From assembly GCA_023213395.1 (NCBI GenBank), contig CM041465.1, positions 24,249,741-24,313,740 on the forward strand: a stretch of 64,000 nt of DNA. Reading direction: 5' to 3'. The DNA comes from Cycas panzhihuaensis. Taxonomy: Eukaryota > Cycadophyta. Below the pieces are notes generated by a model. The model worked only from the letters and a program-made list of their open reading frames with translations, searched no databases and was not told the DNA's origin. Shown here piece by piece: positions 20,868 through 33,687 of the stretch (position 1 is its first letter; each line of letters begins with the position of its first letter). The position numbers and the translations under genes are program-made.

Positions 20868-23513
20868 TAGACACGCGTCTACGGGATAACTACCTAACTA
20901 AATAGGAATGGTAAGAGTGGTTGGTAATATAATCAAGAAAGGGACCTATAAGTAGGGCAAGTACCACGCAGGGCGCCCCGTGCGCTGGAGTGCGAGTTCG
21001 GGACCTGCAATGGAATATAGCTACTAAAGGGTGATCCCCCCACTTCGAACAGGAGGTGAGGAGGCATAGGGTTAGCCTGGGTTGACCTAAGGGAAGGATC
21101 CTCCCACCCTTGGATGGCCGGAAGGGGAAGGAGAGGAACCTTCAAGGGTTTCCCTAGAGCAACGAGAAACAAAGAAGGATAGGCAAGTAGGTAGCCTAAG
21201 GACGGGGTCAAAGTATGCCTAAGCAACCTAACCAAATGCACAAATGATAAAGAGGGAAGGAAGCTCACACAGCAAAAGGAGGGAAAGGGTGAAAGGGAAG
21301 GTTTCCTAAGACCTTTTCCTATGGCTAAAGAAGATGCATGCAATAAAGTAAATAAAGCATGAACCAAAAGTAAAGTTGATTCCTTTCTATTTCCAATGAG
21401 TTAATTACTACTTGTGTGAAGGAAATTCAAAAGGAAAAGGTGATAGGATGGAGCGAAGACATGTACCCGGACCAGAAGCGTGTCATGATGGTGGTGCTCC
21501 TAAGGGACACCTAAAGCTACTCCACAAAGCGCGGCGGTCGTGAAGTGTCGCGACGGATCAGAATGAGAGGCTCCCTTACCTTCCCTGGAAAAATACTAAA
21601 GTACAAAACCAAGGAAAGAAAGAGACCAAATACTAGCAATAAATGAAGTATGAAAGTACAACATGCATGGAAGCACTTACCGGCAAAGGGACAAATGGAG
21701 AAAGGTCCTTTGCGCTTTCCGGACACCGCAAATCCAGAACCTCCCCCTTTTTGGAGAAAGGGTACTAACATGCAACGGCAAGATCCTAACAATACATGTC
21801 TATGCAAAATGAATATAAACTTAAACACGTATAAGTTAATATTAACAAAATGATGATAATATGTAAAGGAGGATAACCAAAGCAAATGGAAAGTAACCGG
21901 TAAGCCTCGGAGTGGCCTGCCTCCCGCAAAGAACAACCCCAACCTCCTCCAAAAGCCATAAGGGAGCGAGGGCAAGGCTAAGAAAGATGGCTAGAAAAAT
22001 AATAGCACGAGAGTTGAAAGGAGCCAAAGAAGACCTACGGTAAGCCGAGGTGCTATGAGGAGCAAACTGGGCTGCCGGGAAAAGAGTTGGGCAAAGAACA
22101 AGCGGTCGGGACTTACGTGAGTTGCCCAGACCTAAGCACAAGTTTCAAACCAAGACCGCAACGTGTGACAAATACCGATTGTGGCTAAGGAAGGCCCAAC
22201 AAACCCTTATTTGAGTGCCAAGGACAGCACAAGACAAGAGGGAAGGTTTGGGGGGCTAAATGCCACTTGAGGAGTGTGGAAGGTGGTACAGAATCTACCC
22301 AGCTCTCTCCCAAACCCTATGCAACCCCTCTTTACCACTACCTTGAGCAACAAACGTAGGCAAGGAGGCACTAATAACAGGAGTAAAACAGTCCAATACC
22401 AAAGGGAAAATAACCTTCACAAACCCAAGTAAGAGGACAAGCAAGATAAGGCATCAATTGAATAGAAAAATAACTTAAATCAATGAATACCTAATAAGAG
22501 GTGGTGAGGCTCTTGCCTCAGTCAAGGGCTGGTAAGGAGAGGCTAAGAAATCAGCCCAAAAACTATGGTATAGCAAGTTTGGAACCCTACTAATGGAGTT
22601 GGAGGAAGAACACCTGCACTTGGAATGCTTGATGGCTACCCGGGCAAGAATCCGCTGAGATCTCTACAAAGGGGCCCTCTCTAAGGTGTGTGAGGGGCTG
22701 GGAAGATGTCCTAGCTACACCAAAGGAGAGATGGACGCTGGAGGAGAGGCGCAGGTCCCAGAAGGCGATGAGAGAATAGCAGAGCACATAGTGGTTTCCT
22801 TGAGGAGCAATCCAAAAAGTGAGCTAAAAGTCCTCAAAAATGAGTAAATGATGACTTAAATACCCAACCCAAACCCTAAAGCAAGCGATTAGGGCACAGT
22901 TGGCAGTGAGTTAAGTCGCGAGACATGTGGCAGTTTTGCAATAAATGTGAAATTGCCACGGCGGATTTTAAAAAATAAATTAGAACAGTCATACCGCCGC
23001 AAAATCTGCGGTACCACGGATTTTCTAGCGGTACAATGAAAATCACGGCGGTATTTACCCAGAGGCAAAACCAGGCCTGGCCAACCAGTCTAGGCTATGG
23101 GCAGATGACAAAAAAGGCTAATGAAGGGTCGAGACATCTACCCGAGGCTAAACAAGCCAACAAATGGGTCCAAAAGAGCAAAAATAGGATCTAAACGATG
23201 TGGCAAGTCAAGCAAGCAATGATGGGTCATCACACCGGCAGAGGTGGCACAAGTCAAGTGGATCTTGGAGCGAGGAGGGTAGAATGTGAGAAGTGGAGTG
23301 GCCACCAGGGTGCCATACTTGCTGGGAGTGTGCCCCTGCTATAGTCGTCATAGGCTAAAATAAGTGTAGACGAAGACAAAATCATCTACAAGGCCACAAA
23401 CATACAGATATACAAGCAAACACTCATCAAAAGGAAGCGATGATAAGGTGAGAAATATATCTACACTTACCTGAGTCGGTAATTCCGTATCCATTCCCGG
23501 AAGCTGGGAAACA
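20868..23513 (-). repeat. 5' LTR of element A
   Basis: 2646 bp, matching 6943-9553. The outer end is GGGAAACA at 23513 and the inner end TAGACACGCG at 20868, next to the primer site. It carries the TATTTAAG box at 22855-22862 and GCGGTAC motifs at about 22990-23055. It differs from the 3' LTR by scattered substitutions and by small indels, so the insertion is not recent. Confidence 0.85.
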
Positions 23514-24900
23514 AACCTTATTTCTAAAAAGATAGTATTATAACTTCTTAGTGAAAAAAATTAAAGCAAGACATTCCTTTACAAGAAGAGGATAATGAAG
23601 TTTAGTAGCCACTAAAGTCTTGTTAATGAAATAGATCATTTATTCTTTACCAAAATCATCCTCTTACACCAATATACTTACTAATAATTCTTCTATAAAG
23701 GAAGTATATAGGATAAAAGATTTATCAAAACTTAGTGGAGTAAGAACAGGTGCTGAGATTGATGCTTTATTTATCAAAGGACTCTTGAACTTGAGGAGTC
23801 CATCGTAACTCTATGTCTTTCTTTAAAAGATTAGTGATAGGCTTAGAATTTAAGGTGAAATTAGTAATAAAATGTCTAAAAAGCCAAGTTTACTTTGGTT
23901 TTTAGGAGGGGGCATATCAATGATTACCCTTATCTTATTTGGATATATTCTAATTCTATTCTAAGAGATGATGTTACCCAACATTCTTCATAACCTTATA
24001 GTAAACATGCATTTAGATGGATTTAGACACAAATAATATTTTCTATACCTTTCGAAGATTATTCTCAAGTCATGTGCACGATCATATCTTTTGCGAGAAA
24101 GAGCAAGCATATCATCTAGGTATATAGTAATAATATTGCTAATGAAGTCATGAAATATATAAACCATTTCTCTTTGGTAAGTAGCTCTAGTAATTTTCAA
24201 TCCAAAAGGCATGACCTTATAAACAAAAGTACCCCAAGGAGTAGTAAATATAATCTTATAATGATCTCGAGGTATGAAGGAAATTTGATTATATCTAAAA
24301 AATCTAGCCATAAAAGATATCACCCCAAAACTAGCTGTTTGATCCTAAATCTGATGAAGAAAAGGGAGATGAAAATTATCTTTATGGTAAGCCTCGCTAA
24401 TATCTTAAAAGTTGATGTAGATTTAGATTGAACCATTTTTCTTCATAGCTGGAATTATATTGGAAACCCATTGAGAGTAATCCACGCTCTCAGTGAATCT
24501 AACACTTAATAATTTCTCCACTTCTTATTTGATAGCAAGAAAAAGAAGTATGTAAATATGCCATTATTTTTGGCATTTAGGTTTAATGTTAGGGATGACC
24601 GTAATATTATGATTAATGACTTAGGGATCAAGACCATGCATATCATTATAGTCCCAAGAAAAAACTGAATGAAATTTATGGAAGAGATCCTTAAATTAAG
24701 AGATCTCTTGAGGAGTACAACTAGCTCCAAGCTTAATAATTTTAGGAGTATCATCAAGTTCTAAGTCAACAGCTATAGTTTGCTTAATGAGCATAGCAGT
24801 TCACTCTTCAAAGTGAGGAAGAGTAGGGTCTATAAGACAAATTATCTCTTGAGGTTAGGAATGATCAAATAGTGGTGAATCATGTCATATTACCTTTGAA
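23514..24900 (-). pseudogene. Reverse transcriptase and RNase H (family B)
   Basis: The minus frame at 23988-24323 reads MISFMARFFRYNQISF, HYKIIFTTPWGTFVYKVMPF and IYLDDMLALSRKRYDRAHDL, with the YLDD active site intact. The RNase H part (23514-23985) is stop-rich, with ALVATK-type pieces. The N-terminal RT (24330-24800) is fragmentary. Motif by motif it parallels family A, but with much lower identity and an A/T-biased codon use. Confidence 0.8.
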
Positions 24901-25949
24901 AAACCCAACCTATGATGACCGAAGAGAAGATTAGAGGATGATCATACTATATGTTCAAGGATCACCTTATCATTTTCAAAGTGGTCTAAGTAAAAAAGAT
25001 CGATGAGGAGTAAGTTTTTTAGCAGATCAGTAGATAAATAAGAGGGCTTAAAATATAGGGGACAATCAACCAAAGAGTTTGGATAGGTGAGAACAAACTC
25101 AATGATTAAAATAGCTTGAGAAAAAGGGATAGGTCTATTAATGAATTCCCAAGTCGATGTAAAAGCTTGTTTGAAATCTTAATGGTCAAAATGATGATCT
25201 TGATTAGACAAAGACATTAAGATAAGGGATGATGAAGGAACATCTATCAAAGAACATGAAGGAAAGGAAATGATAGAAACCAAATTCACTTCTTGTACTT
25301 ATGTGGAGGTACTTTGATTCTTTGAAAATTATCATGTGAATTAATAACTTCATTGTTTAATTCTAAGTCAAGGTGCCTATACAATAATATCTTCCTCTTA
25401 TGTCTATTAAACCATGTAAAAACAAAAGAGAAGACCAAGAGAAAAGAGGTGTAGCATTAGCAGGCACGTCATATAAAAAAGAAATCACATAATTAGTTAA
25501 AGGAATAATCGTAATAGAAGAAACTAAAGTACTTGTCATTAAAGAAAAATATAAAACTGGAGAAAAATAACTCTGAGTAGATAACAACATATTTAAACAA
25601 GTAGTTTCTCTCATAGGTATTTCCTCACAATATATAGTAGAGTATGAAGTCATTTCTCCATTAAAAGAAGAAGAGGAAATTGAAGATTGATAAGTAGGAC
25701 CCAAAGAATGAGGAATGGATGAGGGACCTAGTGTAATAAGGACAATTTCCACCAAATCAACACCCTTTACTTCTCCCTGAGGAGGAGGAGTTTCAATGGA
25801 AAATTATTGACCTAAACTTAATGATTAAAAGAAATACTTTAAAGAGTTAGATGGCTCACCAGGCTTAGGAAAGGACTCAATAAGTGGGATTGACTATTTA
25901 ATAGGCTTCAGTTTTTATTTTACAATATTTAATTCTCTTTCATAAATAA
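24901..25949 (-). pseudogene. Protease-RT linker of family B
   Basis: An AT-rich stretch in the position of the Ser/Pro-rich linker of family A. An open minus frame (25363-25755) is Ser-rich (GPTYQSSISSSSFNGEM), consistent with a polyprotein linker. No catalytic motif is visible. Confidence 0.35.
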
Positions 25950-26450
25950 ACCTAAGTTCACCAAAAAGGGAAGAGCAAACAATAGCCATTTAGATGATCC
26001 ATAGTCTACCCAAAAGGATGTTGTACTCTAAATTGAGATCAATAATAGTTAGTTCAGTAAAAACTATATTCCTTCTAGAGTTAGGGGAAGAGTGACTTGA
26101 CCAAGGGAAACTTTTTTTTCAATTATTATATCCCTAATAAATCCAATTATGGATCAAAGACCAAAATTTCTAGATCCTCAATAAGACGAAGAGGGATTAC
26201 ATTAATAGACTATCCCTCGTTAATGATGACAAATTTAATATTAATGTCATCCTTAATTATTTCAATATAAAATGGAGGTATATCATTTGGAGCATTAATG
26301 GTATGATTAGGCAATATGGACAAGTCAAAAGAAAGCATTAAAATGGATGAACGAACTATAGCAGGAACTCCTACTGTATTAAATAAGAGTTGACATTATT
26401 CGGGGTAATATTTCAGTAAATCTATGACTAAAATACTAGTAGGAATAGCC
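25950..26450 (-). pseudogene. Protease (family B)
   Basis: The minus strand includes LEYNILLGRLWII at about 26000-26040, the counterpart of the YNLLLGRPWL motif of A, with a stop after it. The active-site region is degraded. Confidence 0.5.
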
Positions 26451-27436
26451 TTTAGCTCTTCAACTAAAGAGAATGATCCATCCTTTATACTGGAAGGAAT
26501 GGATCTGAACTTGATGGGACAGGGGAGGTATAAGAGGTAAAGAGTGAAGGTTCTTTGCTATCAAATCATCAAGTGATTTAGATGGACTTTCACTCTTTGT
26601 AGTCTCTACTATGTTAATTATTCTCTTAGTCTCACCACCTTTAGGAGGTGGGTGAGAATAATTATTAATACATTTTATCAAAGAATTAAAGTAGTAGTAG
26701 TCTTCTTAAATGAATTAGAACCAGAAGGCTCATCTTTATTTTCTTGAATCTATTTTGCCTTGCCCTTGTCATTTTTGTTTCCTTTATCTTTATGTTAAGG
26801 TAAGGGATCTTTATGAATCATCTCAACTTAAGATATCTTGAAAGGACGGTTGACTTGAACATTTGTATTTTATATTATAGTTTAGACTATACGACATTCA
26901 CTTTTATCATGAGTATCCATTTGGTGATAAGGATATTGCTTAGTCTTTCTAAAAGGAGGAGGGGGTGGAGGAGGAGCTTGTTTTTTCCTCCTTTTAGTAA
27001 GATGAATAACTTTTGTCTCTTGAGACGGTTCATTTTAAGTAGGACCATCAACACATAACTTAGCGTTGATCATACACTCCAACGATCTAAAGAAGAAGTT
27101 AAGTAATTGTAGGTATGCTTAGGATGAGAAGTCTTAGTTGTTTGAATGGTTTCTTTAGAAGGAACAAATTTTCCAACCTTCTTAATACCTACCTAAATTT
27201 CAAAAGTTTTTAAAGCCAAACATTGATCAATAATTTTTTTGTAGGCTTGAGGATCAAGCTTAAGTACTTCAAGATACATGTATGGTCTCAAAGCATTAGT
27301 AAATAGATCAAAAATGAGATTAAGATCAAGACGTGAATGACAAGCATGTACTTGGTCTTAAAATCTTCTTATGAAATCCTTAGAAGTTTCATCATGATTT
27401 TGTTTAATAGCCAAAAGAGATTTAATGCTATGTTTA
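26451..27436 (-). pseudogene. Gag, C-terminal half (family B)
   Basis: Near 27240-27436 the minus strand reads SLLAIKQNHDETSKDFIRRF and DLNLIFDLFTNALRP, which align with the family A Gag segment SLLSLK.GHNEMNRDFVQRF. The frame is cut at 27436 by the copia insertion and resumes at 44398. Downstream pieces are basic and stop-riddled. Confidence 0.7.
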
Positions 27437-27747
27437 TGAAAGAGGTTGATGTATTAAGGTCATTTATGTAGATTAATTAAGTGAAATTAGGATATATTAT
27501 TAACATTAGTCTCTCAGTGAAATGTACTTTGTATGCATTTAGATGTAATTTCAAGTTCTTATCATTAGACAGGAAAATCCTAACCCTAATGCTCATGCTC
27601 AATAATAAAAGGAGAAATCTCAAGGAGGGAGTCATTATTCATTCTCACCTCCAAGCTTGCTCTCATATCTTGTTTCATCTCTTTTTCATTCTCCATTACT
27701 ATTGTGTGCATGTGAGTGATTTATTCCCTAGATCAATCCTTCCTTCA
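27437..27747 (+). repeat. 5' LTR of copia element
   Basis: It begins TGAAAGAGGTT and ends CCTTCCTTCA, with TGAA/TTCA inverted ends, 311 bp, the same length as the 3' LTR. Confidence 0.9.
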
Positions 27748-27749
27748 TG

Positions 27750-27761
27750 TGGTATCAGAGC
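27750..27761 (+). promoter_or_regulatory. Primer binding site, initiator Met tRNA type (copia)
   Basis: TGGTATCAGAGC two bases inside the LTR is an exact match to the common plant initiator-Met-tRNA primer site. Confidence 0.9.
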
Positions 27762-28859
27762 TAGAAGGGGATATATTCACTCAGTTCCACTTGTATGAAG
27801 TCATTTTACCTCTCCTTCACCTTTAATATGAAGTATTGAGAGTGCACTCAATATTTTTAAAATTTTAAGAGCTTAAAATTATATTACTTTATATGTTGCT
27901 ATTTTCTCTATGTGTGAAAAATTTTAGAGGTGAAAAATGCAGGTATTTGAAGTTGTTTCATTGCCAGAATAGTCCCAGAAACATTAAAGGCCTAAAATTT
28001 TATGAAAATTTTAAACATCTTAGATTTTGATGAAATTTGGCATGTAGGGTTACCTTTCCAAAAGGATCATTTTTGTCTTCTAGAGTAGCTTTAGATTTAT
28101 CCTACAACAGTGAGTTTTGACTAAAATAAAAGGTTAAAATTTGTAGATAAGTGACTTAAGGTACTTTTTTCAATGAAATCCTTTAAACATGAGCTAAAAA
28201 TCTGAAAGTTTTTTTAATGGATCTAGAAGATTTATATCTTAGGAGTATTTTAAGATAAATCTCATCAAATTTCATCCACTGGTTAGGGAGATCTTAGCAG
28301 TTTTCTCATGGATGCTAAATTTGCTCACTCAACCCTACAAAAGATATTGCAAGGGCATTTTGGGCAATTTTTTTAGCTAGTTTTAGAGATGGTATAGAAG
28401 AAAATTTTGATGTATGTCTTAGGATGTAACTTTTGACATATTGAAATTCAAATTATGAGATAGTGGATCTGGCAAGATTCTACTTTTTTTTTTTTTTTTG
28501 GACAAAAATTTTTTATGCCTTTTTAGAAATTTGACTTCACTAACCTATCAGAAATAACATTCTAAATACTTTTTTCTTCTGCCATAAATTTAAATTCCAT
28601 TATTTAGGCCTTTATATTTGTAATTTTTAGAAAATTTTACCCATTTATCATTATGTATAAATTTTGTAAAAAACCATAAAATATGGCACAATAGCATGTA
28701 TCTAGATTTAGAAAAATTAGTATTTTAACAATAAGTAATCCACATTTTTAGCCCTTTATGGATTTTTTATTAAAAGTTTCAAAAATATATTTAGAAATAT
28801 TGTACTAAAACAAGGGAAACCTTAGATCAGAAGTAATATTCAGTTCCCCTGTTAAATTT

Positions 28860-31490
28860 AGCATGCTTTTTCTATTTGTACATATAGCATAAAAGCATCA
28901 CATAAAGTAGCAGCAACAACAAAGTAAGCACGAAAGAAAAACAAGCATATTTGGTAACTTTCTGTTTTCCAGCTAGTGGGAATGGACTCGGGACACATCG
29001 ACACAGGTTTGTTCAGGTATATGTTTTCACTTTTCTTACTTATGATTGCTAAGGTAATTTGGAGTAATTTGATTGACATATGCCTGCCTACACGCATTTG
29101 CTTGACTGCTTGCTCATAATGCATGTGCCTAACGGCACCTCTTAGCCTATGACGACTCACGGTGAGGGGCATCCATAAGCGGATGCGACACCGCATGGCG
29201 TCTGACCACTCACGATGTCTCCATGGTCTTTCGGGATGCTTTTGCCGACTTGTTTATTCGTGTTACCACGTGCCACTTATGTTGCAAACCCTTCCTAAGC
29301 TGGTTTAACCCTTAGTTAGGGCTCTTTGCACCATTTTGAGTACTTGCCCTTTGCTGGGCCTTCCCGATTGATGTATTTCGAGGCTTAGCCCTGCTCTTAC
29401 CTTAAAAAGTCGATTTTTATGACTTTTATGTTGTATTTTTCTCTTTTTCAAATTTCAAATTTGTCTGCTTGACAAACTTAGCGGTACCACAAAGTTTGCA
29501 GCGGTACCAGTGCGTACCGCAGTAAACTTAGCGGTACCGCGAAGTTTACCGCATGATCTGTTGCTCAAAATTTGAAAAAAGAAACCACGACGATGGCGCA
29601 TTTTTTCGCGGGCTAGCGTGGCTCGACAGTTGGGCGCCCCAAGGCCCCAACGTTCACTTGCTATGCCCAAGGCATAAAAACCCTTTTTTCATTTATTTGC
29701 CTCATTTCTTGAGTTCACTTTTCTAGACTTCCAAGCAAAACTCTCTACTAAAAGACAAAGGAAAACATGTAAACTAAGGATTTTCATGTCTGCGGTTGAG
29801 CAGAGGTGAAGTGGGCTACTACCATTTGGAGTTGCAGGCCATTCGCCTCCCTCGTCTCTCCATCACAAGCTCCACTTCCTCGCATAAATACTCAAAGATC
29901 CAAAGCATTTCTTCACAAGAAAGACTACTCCAAAGGACCAATTTTCGACCTCTAACTCGCATGGAGCTTCCTCCTTCCATCTTCTTGCAAAGGACACTTA
30001 AAACCAGCCTTTAGACATTGTTTGTCTGCCGCTCCAGTGGCCAAGTGCATGCATGCATGCTCTCCTTCATTCAAGGTATTTCTTGTCTCTTGTTGGTGCA
30101 TTTTCCTTGCTTTTGTTGTTCTATTTGCAAGCTCTTCTCCCTCTTTGCGTGAACTTTCTTTGGGATCTCCTTTGTCATTTGATGCAAGTAATCTTAGCTA
30201 GTTGTGGCTTACTATAGTCTTGCCCTAGATTGGGTGCATTTTCTTGCATTCCTTAAGATCCATCCTTTCCTCTTAGCTTTCTCTTCCACCATTTCCTAAG
30301 CTAGCCAAAGATAAAGGGTTTTCACGAGGATTTGAGGGAGATAGGCGGGGTTCCGTCCCCCATTGCCGTCCTTCTCCCCAAGGGTTCCGTCCCTTATCCT
30401 CTCTTCCTTTAGCACCCGCGCTTTCTTAGGAAGCGAGCTAGGAAGCCTTGGAGAGTTGGGTTGAGTTTCCCTCTTGGTGTAGGAAATTTGTTACTACATG
30501 ACTCATCTTGTCGCATGCTTACTGCTTTCCCTATACCCTGTGGAGACCTCTCGTGGGTGAGTTAGCCATCCCGAGGCTACACTCAATCCCATTTGGTGCG
30601 TTTTATGGTGTACGACAGTCCGCATATTTATCGCGCGGCCTTGTTTCATTTTTGTTATGCTTTAGTGCTTAACTACGTTTTGCTAGCTTAGTTGATTTTA
30701 TTGCCATATATACATATATCTTGTTGTGCTTCGTAGCCTCTCTCCCGAGAGGAGGGCGTTTGTTGGGATTATTGACAGGATTGCGTTGGAGGAATCATTG
30801 CGCGAGATCGACCCGTTCTTGGTCGGCCCCATATCGTATTTCTTCTCCCTTTTTCGGTTGAGCTTTGCTTTCGTTTCCTTCATTTCATTTAGTCCTTGCA
30901 TGCTTTTGGGAGGTAAGTGCACCCCTTCGTTGTCTTCGATCGACGTTGCATGCGCGATGGGAGGAAAGGAGCCAGGAAGGAATCCGCCCATTCGAGCAGG
31001 ATCCGGTATTCTTCGCATGCCTTTCATATTTTCTTTATGCTTTTATGTTTCTTTGCATTTCTTGTTATAGATAAAGGAACATAAAGGAAAGAAGAAAACA
31101 ATCTTTATTGTGCATTTGCTTTCTCGTATTACTTTGTTACATTGCATAACATAGGAATAGAAGGCTTGTTTCGTTGTATCCCTAAGCGCGTTTTACCGTA
31201 TTCTTTACACTTTGGTTGGTTGCCCCTCGTTGCCTTCTCATTGCCTTGAGAAGTAGCGACGCCATGAGATTCTTTTCCCTTCCGCCATCCGAAGGGTAGG
31301 AAGGCCTCGCTTGCGGCTACACTGAGCAACCAGGCACCTTGCGATCCGTGCACGCTCGGCCAAGACGGACGTCCTGCGAGGTATGATCCTCGCTATTTAG
31401 CCTGCTTAGCATATTGTTTTATGCCCTTCCCGCTAGGCGTTGGATCATTGCCCCGCGGAGAGCGTTTCACTTTCCATTTCAATTTTTAGT
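28860..31490 (+). repeat. GC-rich LTR-like block inside the copia leader
   Basis: The composition shifts sharply at both ends. The block has a plus-strand promoter-like layout: two palindromic GCGGTACC motifs (29474-29547), then GGCATAAAAACC near 29668, followed by a C/T-rich stretch. No protein domain is seen, although frames on both strands are open near 30700-31070. I could not find terminal repeats or a target duplication, so a solo LTR or non-coding retroelement is only an inference. Confidence 0.4.
29474..29547. repeat. Pair of GGTACC-centred palindromes, 50 bp apart
   Basis: 29474-29497 and 29524-29547 each have AAACTTAGCGGTACC(G/A)C with an AAGTTT arm. They nearly match the family A palindromes at 3104 and 11409, although the surrounding sequence is unrelated. 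Confidence 0.6.
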
Positions 31491-32164
31491 TATTCAAAAA
31501 TAATGTATATTATTCCTAAAAGGAATCTCATCTATATGATTTATACCGTCAGTTCTTAACTTATGCACACACTTGCCTTAGTTGAAATAGACCATGGTTG
31601 GTCGAAGTCTAAGCCCTAAGGGAAGTGTGAGTTTCATATTGGGTCTAGTCTTAACCAGAATAGTGGTGGAGGGATAGGTTAGCTATACCTATGGCTTCCA
31701 ATCAAGGATAATCCTGATAATCACCTAGGAAAACTAAAAACCTTAATACAAGATTAAAATTAACTCTATTCAATATCTGTCATAGTTGTAGGATATACAT
31801 GTACTATTTGACTCTTCGGAGGAGGTATATAGTTGCTCACTAATGAACTAAGTGAGGACTGAGAGTACTTAGCCTCCATTGTAACTTAGATTTCATCACC
31901 AAGCATAGGTGTGGGTATCACAGGTGAAGGCCCTAATCGTATATTAGAAGCCTTAGGCATCGAAACCTCATCTATATTTAGACATAAGTTAGAGGTTAGT
32001 GGCATGACACATCACCACTCTTTTCTAGCTTTACATTAGGCTTCATTCTTGCATAATTATTTATACTTATTTTTCATAATTATTGAAAAATACTTAATCA
32101 TTGCTTACTTCTCATTATAGCATTCATTTCTACATCCCTATTATACCAAGTGTACTTGCCACAT

Positions 32165-32322
32165 ATGTCAGTGGTACATACTTCTATCATCTCTTCTACT
32201 TCTTTGTCATCACTATGTCATCTCAATTCAAGCAAAATGTCACATGTCAGTGGCATATACTTCTATCATCTCTTCTACTTCTTTGTCATCACCATATCAT
32301 CTTAATTTAAGTAAAATTTCAA
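32165..32322 (+). repeat. 79-bp tandem duplication across the copia gag start
   Basis: Two adjacent 79-bp units (from ATGTCAG at 32165 and 32244) share long identical stretches such as CTTCTATCATCTCTTC. The first unit holds an ATG (32215) that begins MSSQFKQN. The equivalent in the second unit is ATA (32294), in the frame that continues into Gag. Confidence 0.75.
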
Positions 32323-33330
32323 CTGCATATTGAAAGGCAATGAAAATTAGGATTTATGGTACACTGGAGTTAAAAATGCTATAAAGTATAAAGGCCTTTA
32401 GAGATCCTACTTGCAGCCTATATCTATTATACCTACAATAACTATAACACCTACTTCTGGTGGATCTGCTCCAATAGGTCCTATAGATACTACAGCCAAA
32501 CTACAATAGGAGATAGATAATGAAAATATTTATGTAGAAATTCTATTAGTTACTGATCACTTCTTACATAACTTGATTAATGAAGAGCAACATGATACAA
32601 CCTAAAAGGTCCTTGATGTTCTCAAGAAGAACTTTGATACCAAGTTAGATTTAGAATTTATTCATCTTGTTCTAAAAATGAACAAATTAAAAATGTAGAA
32701 AGGATGAGCTTATGAGACAATAAATCTCCTTCGACCAATAAAATAGGCAATTAATAAAGATTTTAAGACCCGATGTATTACTTGGGCATTCTTTATCCAA
32801 TCATGTCTACATGTCCCTAATTATAAAAACTTGCTTGAAAGTCTTCAATTTAGTAGAATATTAAAGATACTCAACTTCGAAGCACTTGTCAACAAGTTCA
32901 TAGAATTTAACAAGACCTTTGATACTAACTTTGTAGTCTCTGAATCTCTTTTAGATGCAACCTTTAAGGTAAAAAAAAAAGCTTGCTATATAAAAAATTA
33001 AGGTCCCTCTAGTGGTAGAGGAAATAACTAAGCAAGCGGAAGAAGAAGAAATATGGAAAATCATCTATAAGGTCAACCAAACCCTTAGTCACAACCTTGA
33101 TAGTCTCAAGGCCAAGGGCTACCTCAATAAAGAGTAAGATAGTCAGGCCAAACTAGTACCTCTTTAAGGACTAAAAATCAAACTATTATATGTGATCGGT
33201 GTAACCGTAAATGACACTTTGTAAAAGACTACATAAATTCCATTTATAAGTTGGCCAAGTTCCAACCAAAACATGGAGCTCACAATGTTAAAGAAACTTG
33301 TGAAGAATCTTTTAGTGGTGTAGGTTTTGT
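32215..33330 (+). pseudogene. Gag (copia element)
   Basis: After the duplicated start, the frame reads LKGNEN followed by DLWYTGVKNAIKYKGLW, the N-terminal motif of plant copia Gag. A zinc knuckle of CX2CX4HX4C type is visible at about 33190-33235 (CDRCNRK, stop, HFVKDY), with its last Cys changed to Tyr. Numerous stops are present. No full-length product is possible. Confidence 0.7.
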
Positions 33331-33442
33331 ATAAGTATACTTTTAAAGAATTAAGGGATCTTCAGCATCAAGTACCATTAACTAACCAAAGAGATACTTT
33401 GAAGCTCGATGTGGATATATCACTTGTAGATTCCCTTTACCA

Positions 33443-33687
33443 ATGTCAATCCCTATTAGAATTACAAATAGTATGACTTTAATCAATGGACTGTGGGTTA
33501 TAGACATAGGAGAAACTCAACATATGATGTGCAAGCACAGTCTATATCAAATATTTGACTTAAATATTCAAGGAGTTGTTCATATGGATGATAAATCACA
33601 ACAACCTATTGAAGAAATTGGTAACATTCACCTGAAACTCCTAGGCTTAAGAGATTTTACATTGCTTGATGTCCTATATATACTTAA
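33443..33687 (+). pseudogene. Protease (copia element), cut by element C
   Basis: The open frame has WVIDIGETQHMM at residues 14-25, the equivalent of the copia protease D-S/T-G-A site with the Ser/Thr changed to Ile. It ends ...LLDVLYI at the CTTAA where element C is inserted, and the coding continues at 40415. Confidence 0.7.
33683..33687. repeat. Target-site duplication of element C (CTTAA, left copy)
   Basis: CTTAA here and at 40415-40419 exactly flank the LTRs of element C. Confidence 0.9.

Larger units (their letters stand above)
6943..23513 (-). mobile_element. Family A Ty3/gypsy (Tat-like) element, 16.6 kb, LTR to LTR
   Basis: It has two long LTRs, a primer site next to the 5' LTR, gag, protease, RT, RNase H and integrase in gypsy order, and a 5-bp target duplication. 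Extra cargo between integrase and the 3' LTR is an antisense PMD-like gene and an archaeal-type RNase H. Large size, dual RNase H and an antisense ORF suggest the Tat lineage. Frameshifts and stops in all coding parts make it non-autonomous today. It is inserted in the pol of element B. Confidence 0.85.
27762..32164 (+). other. Unusually long leader of the copia element
   Basis: About 4.4 kb without a copia gene separate the primer site from gag. The first ~1.1 kb and the last ~650 bp are AT-rich. The middle (28860-31490) is markedly GC-richer and probably foreign. A T16 run lies at about 28494-28509. Confidence 0.5.

Noticed and set aside
30698-31070. Open frames on both strands in the GC-rich block
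   Set aside because: They overlap on opposite strands with no recognisable domain, so coding cannot be supported for either.
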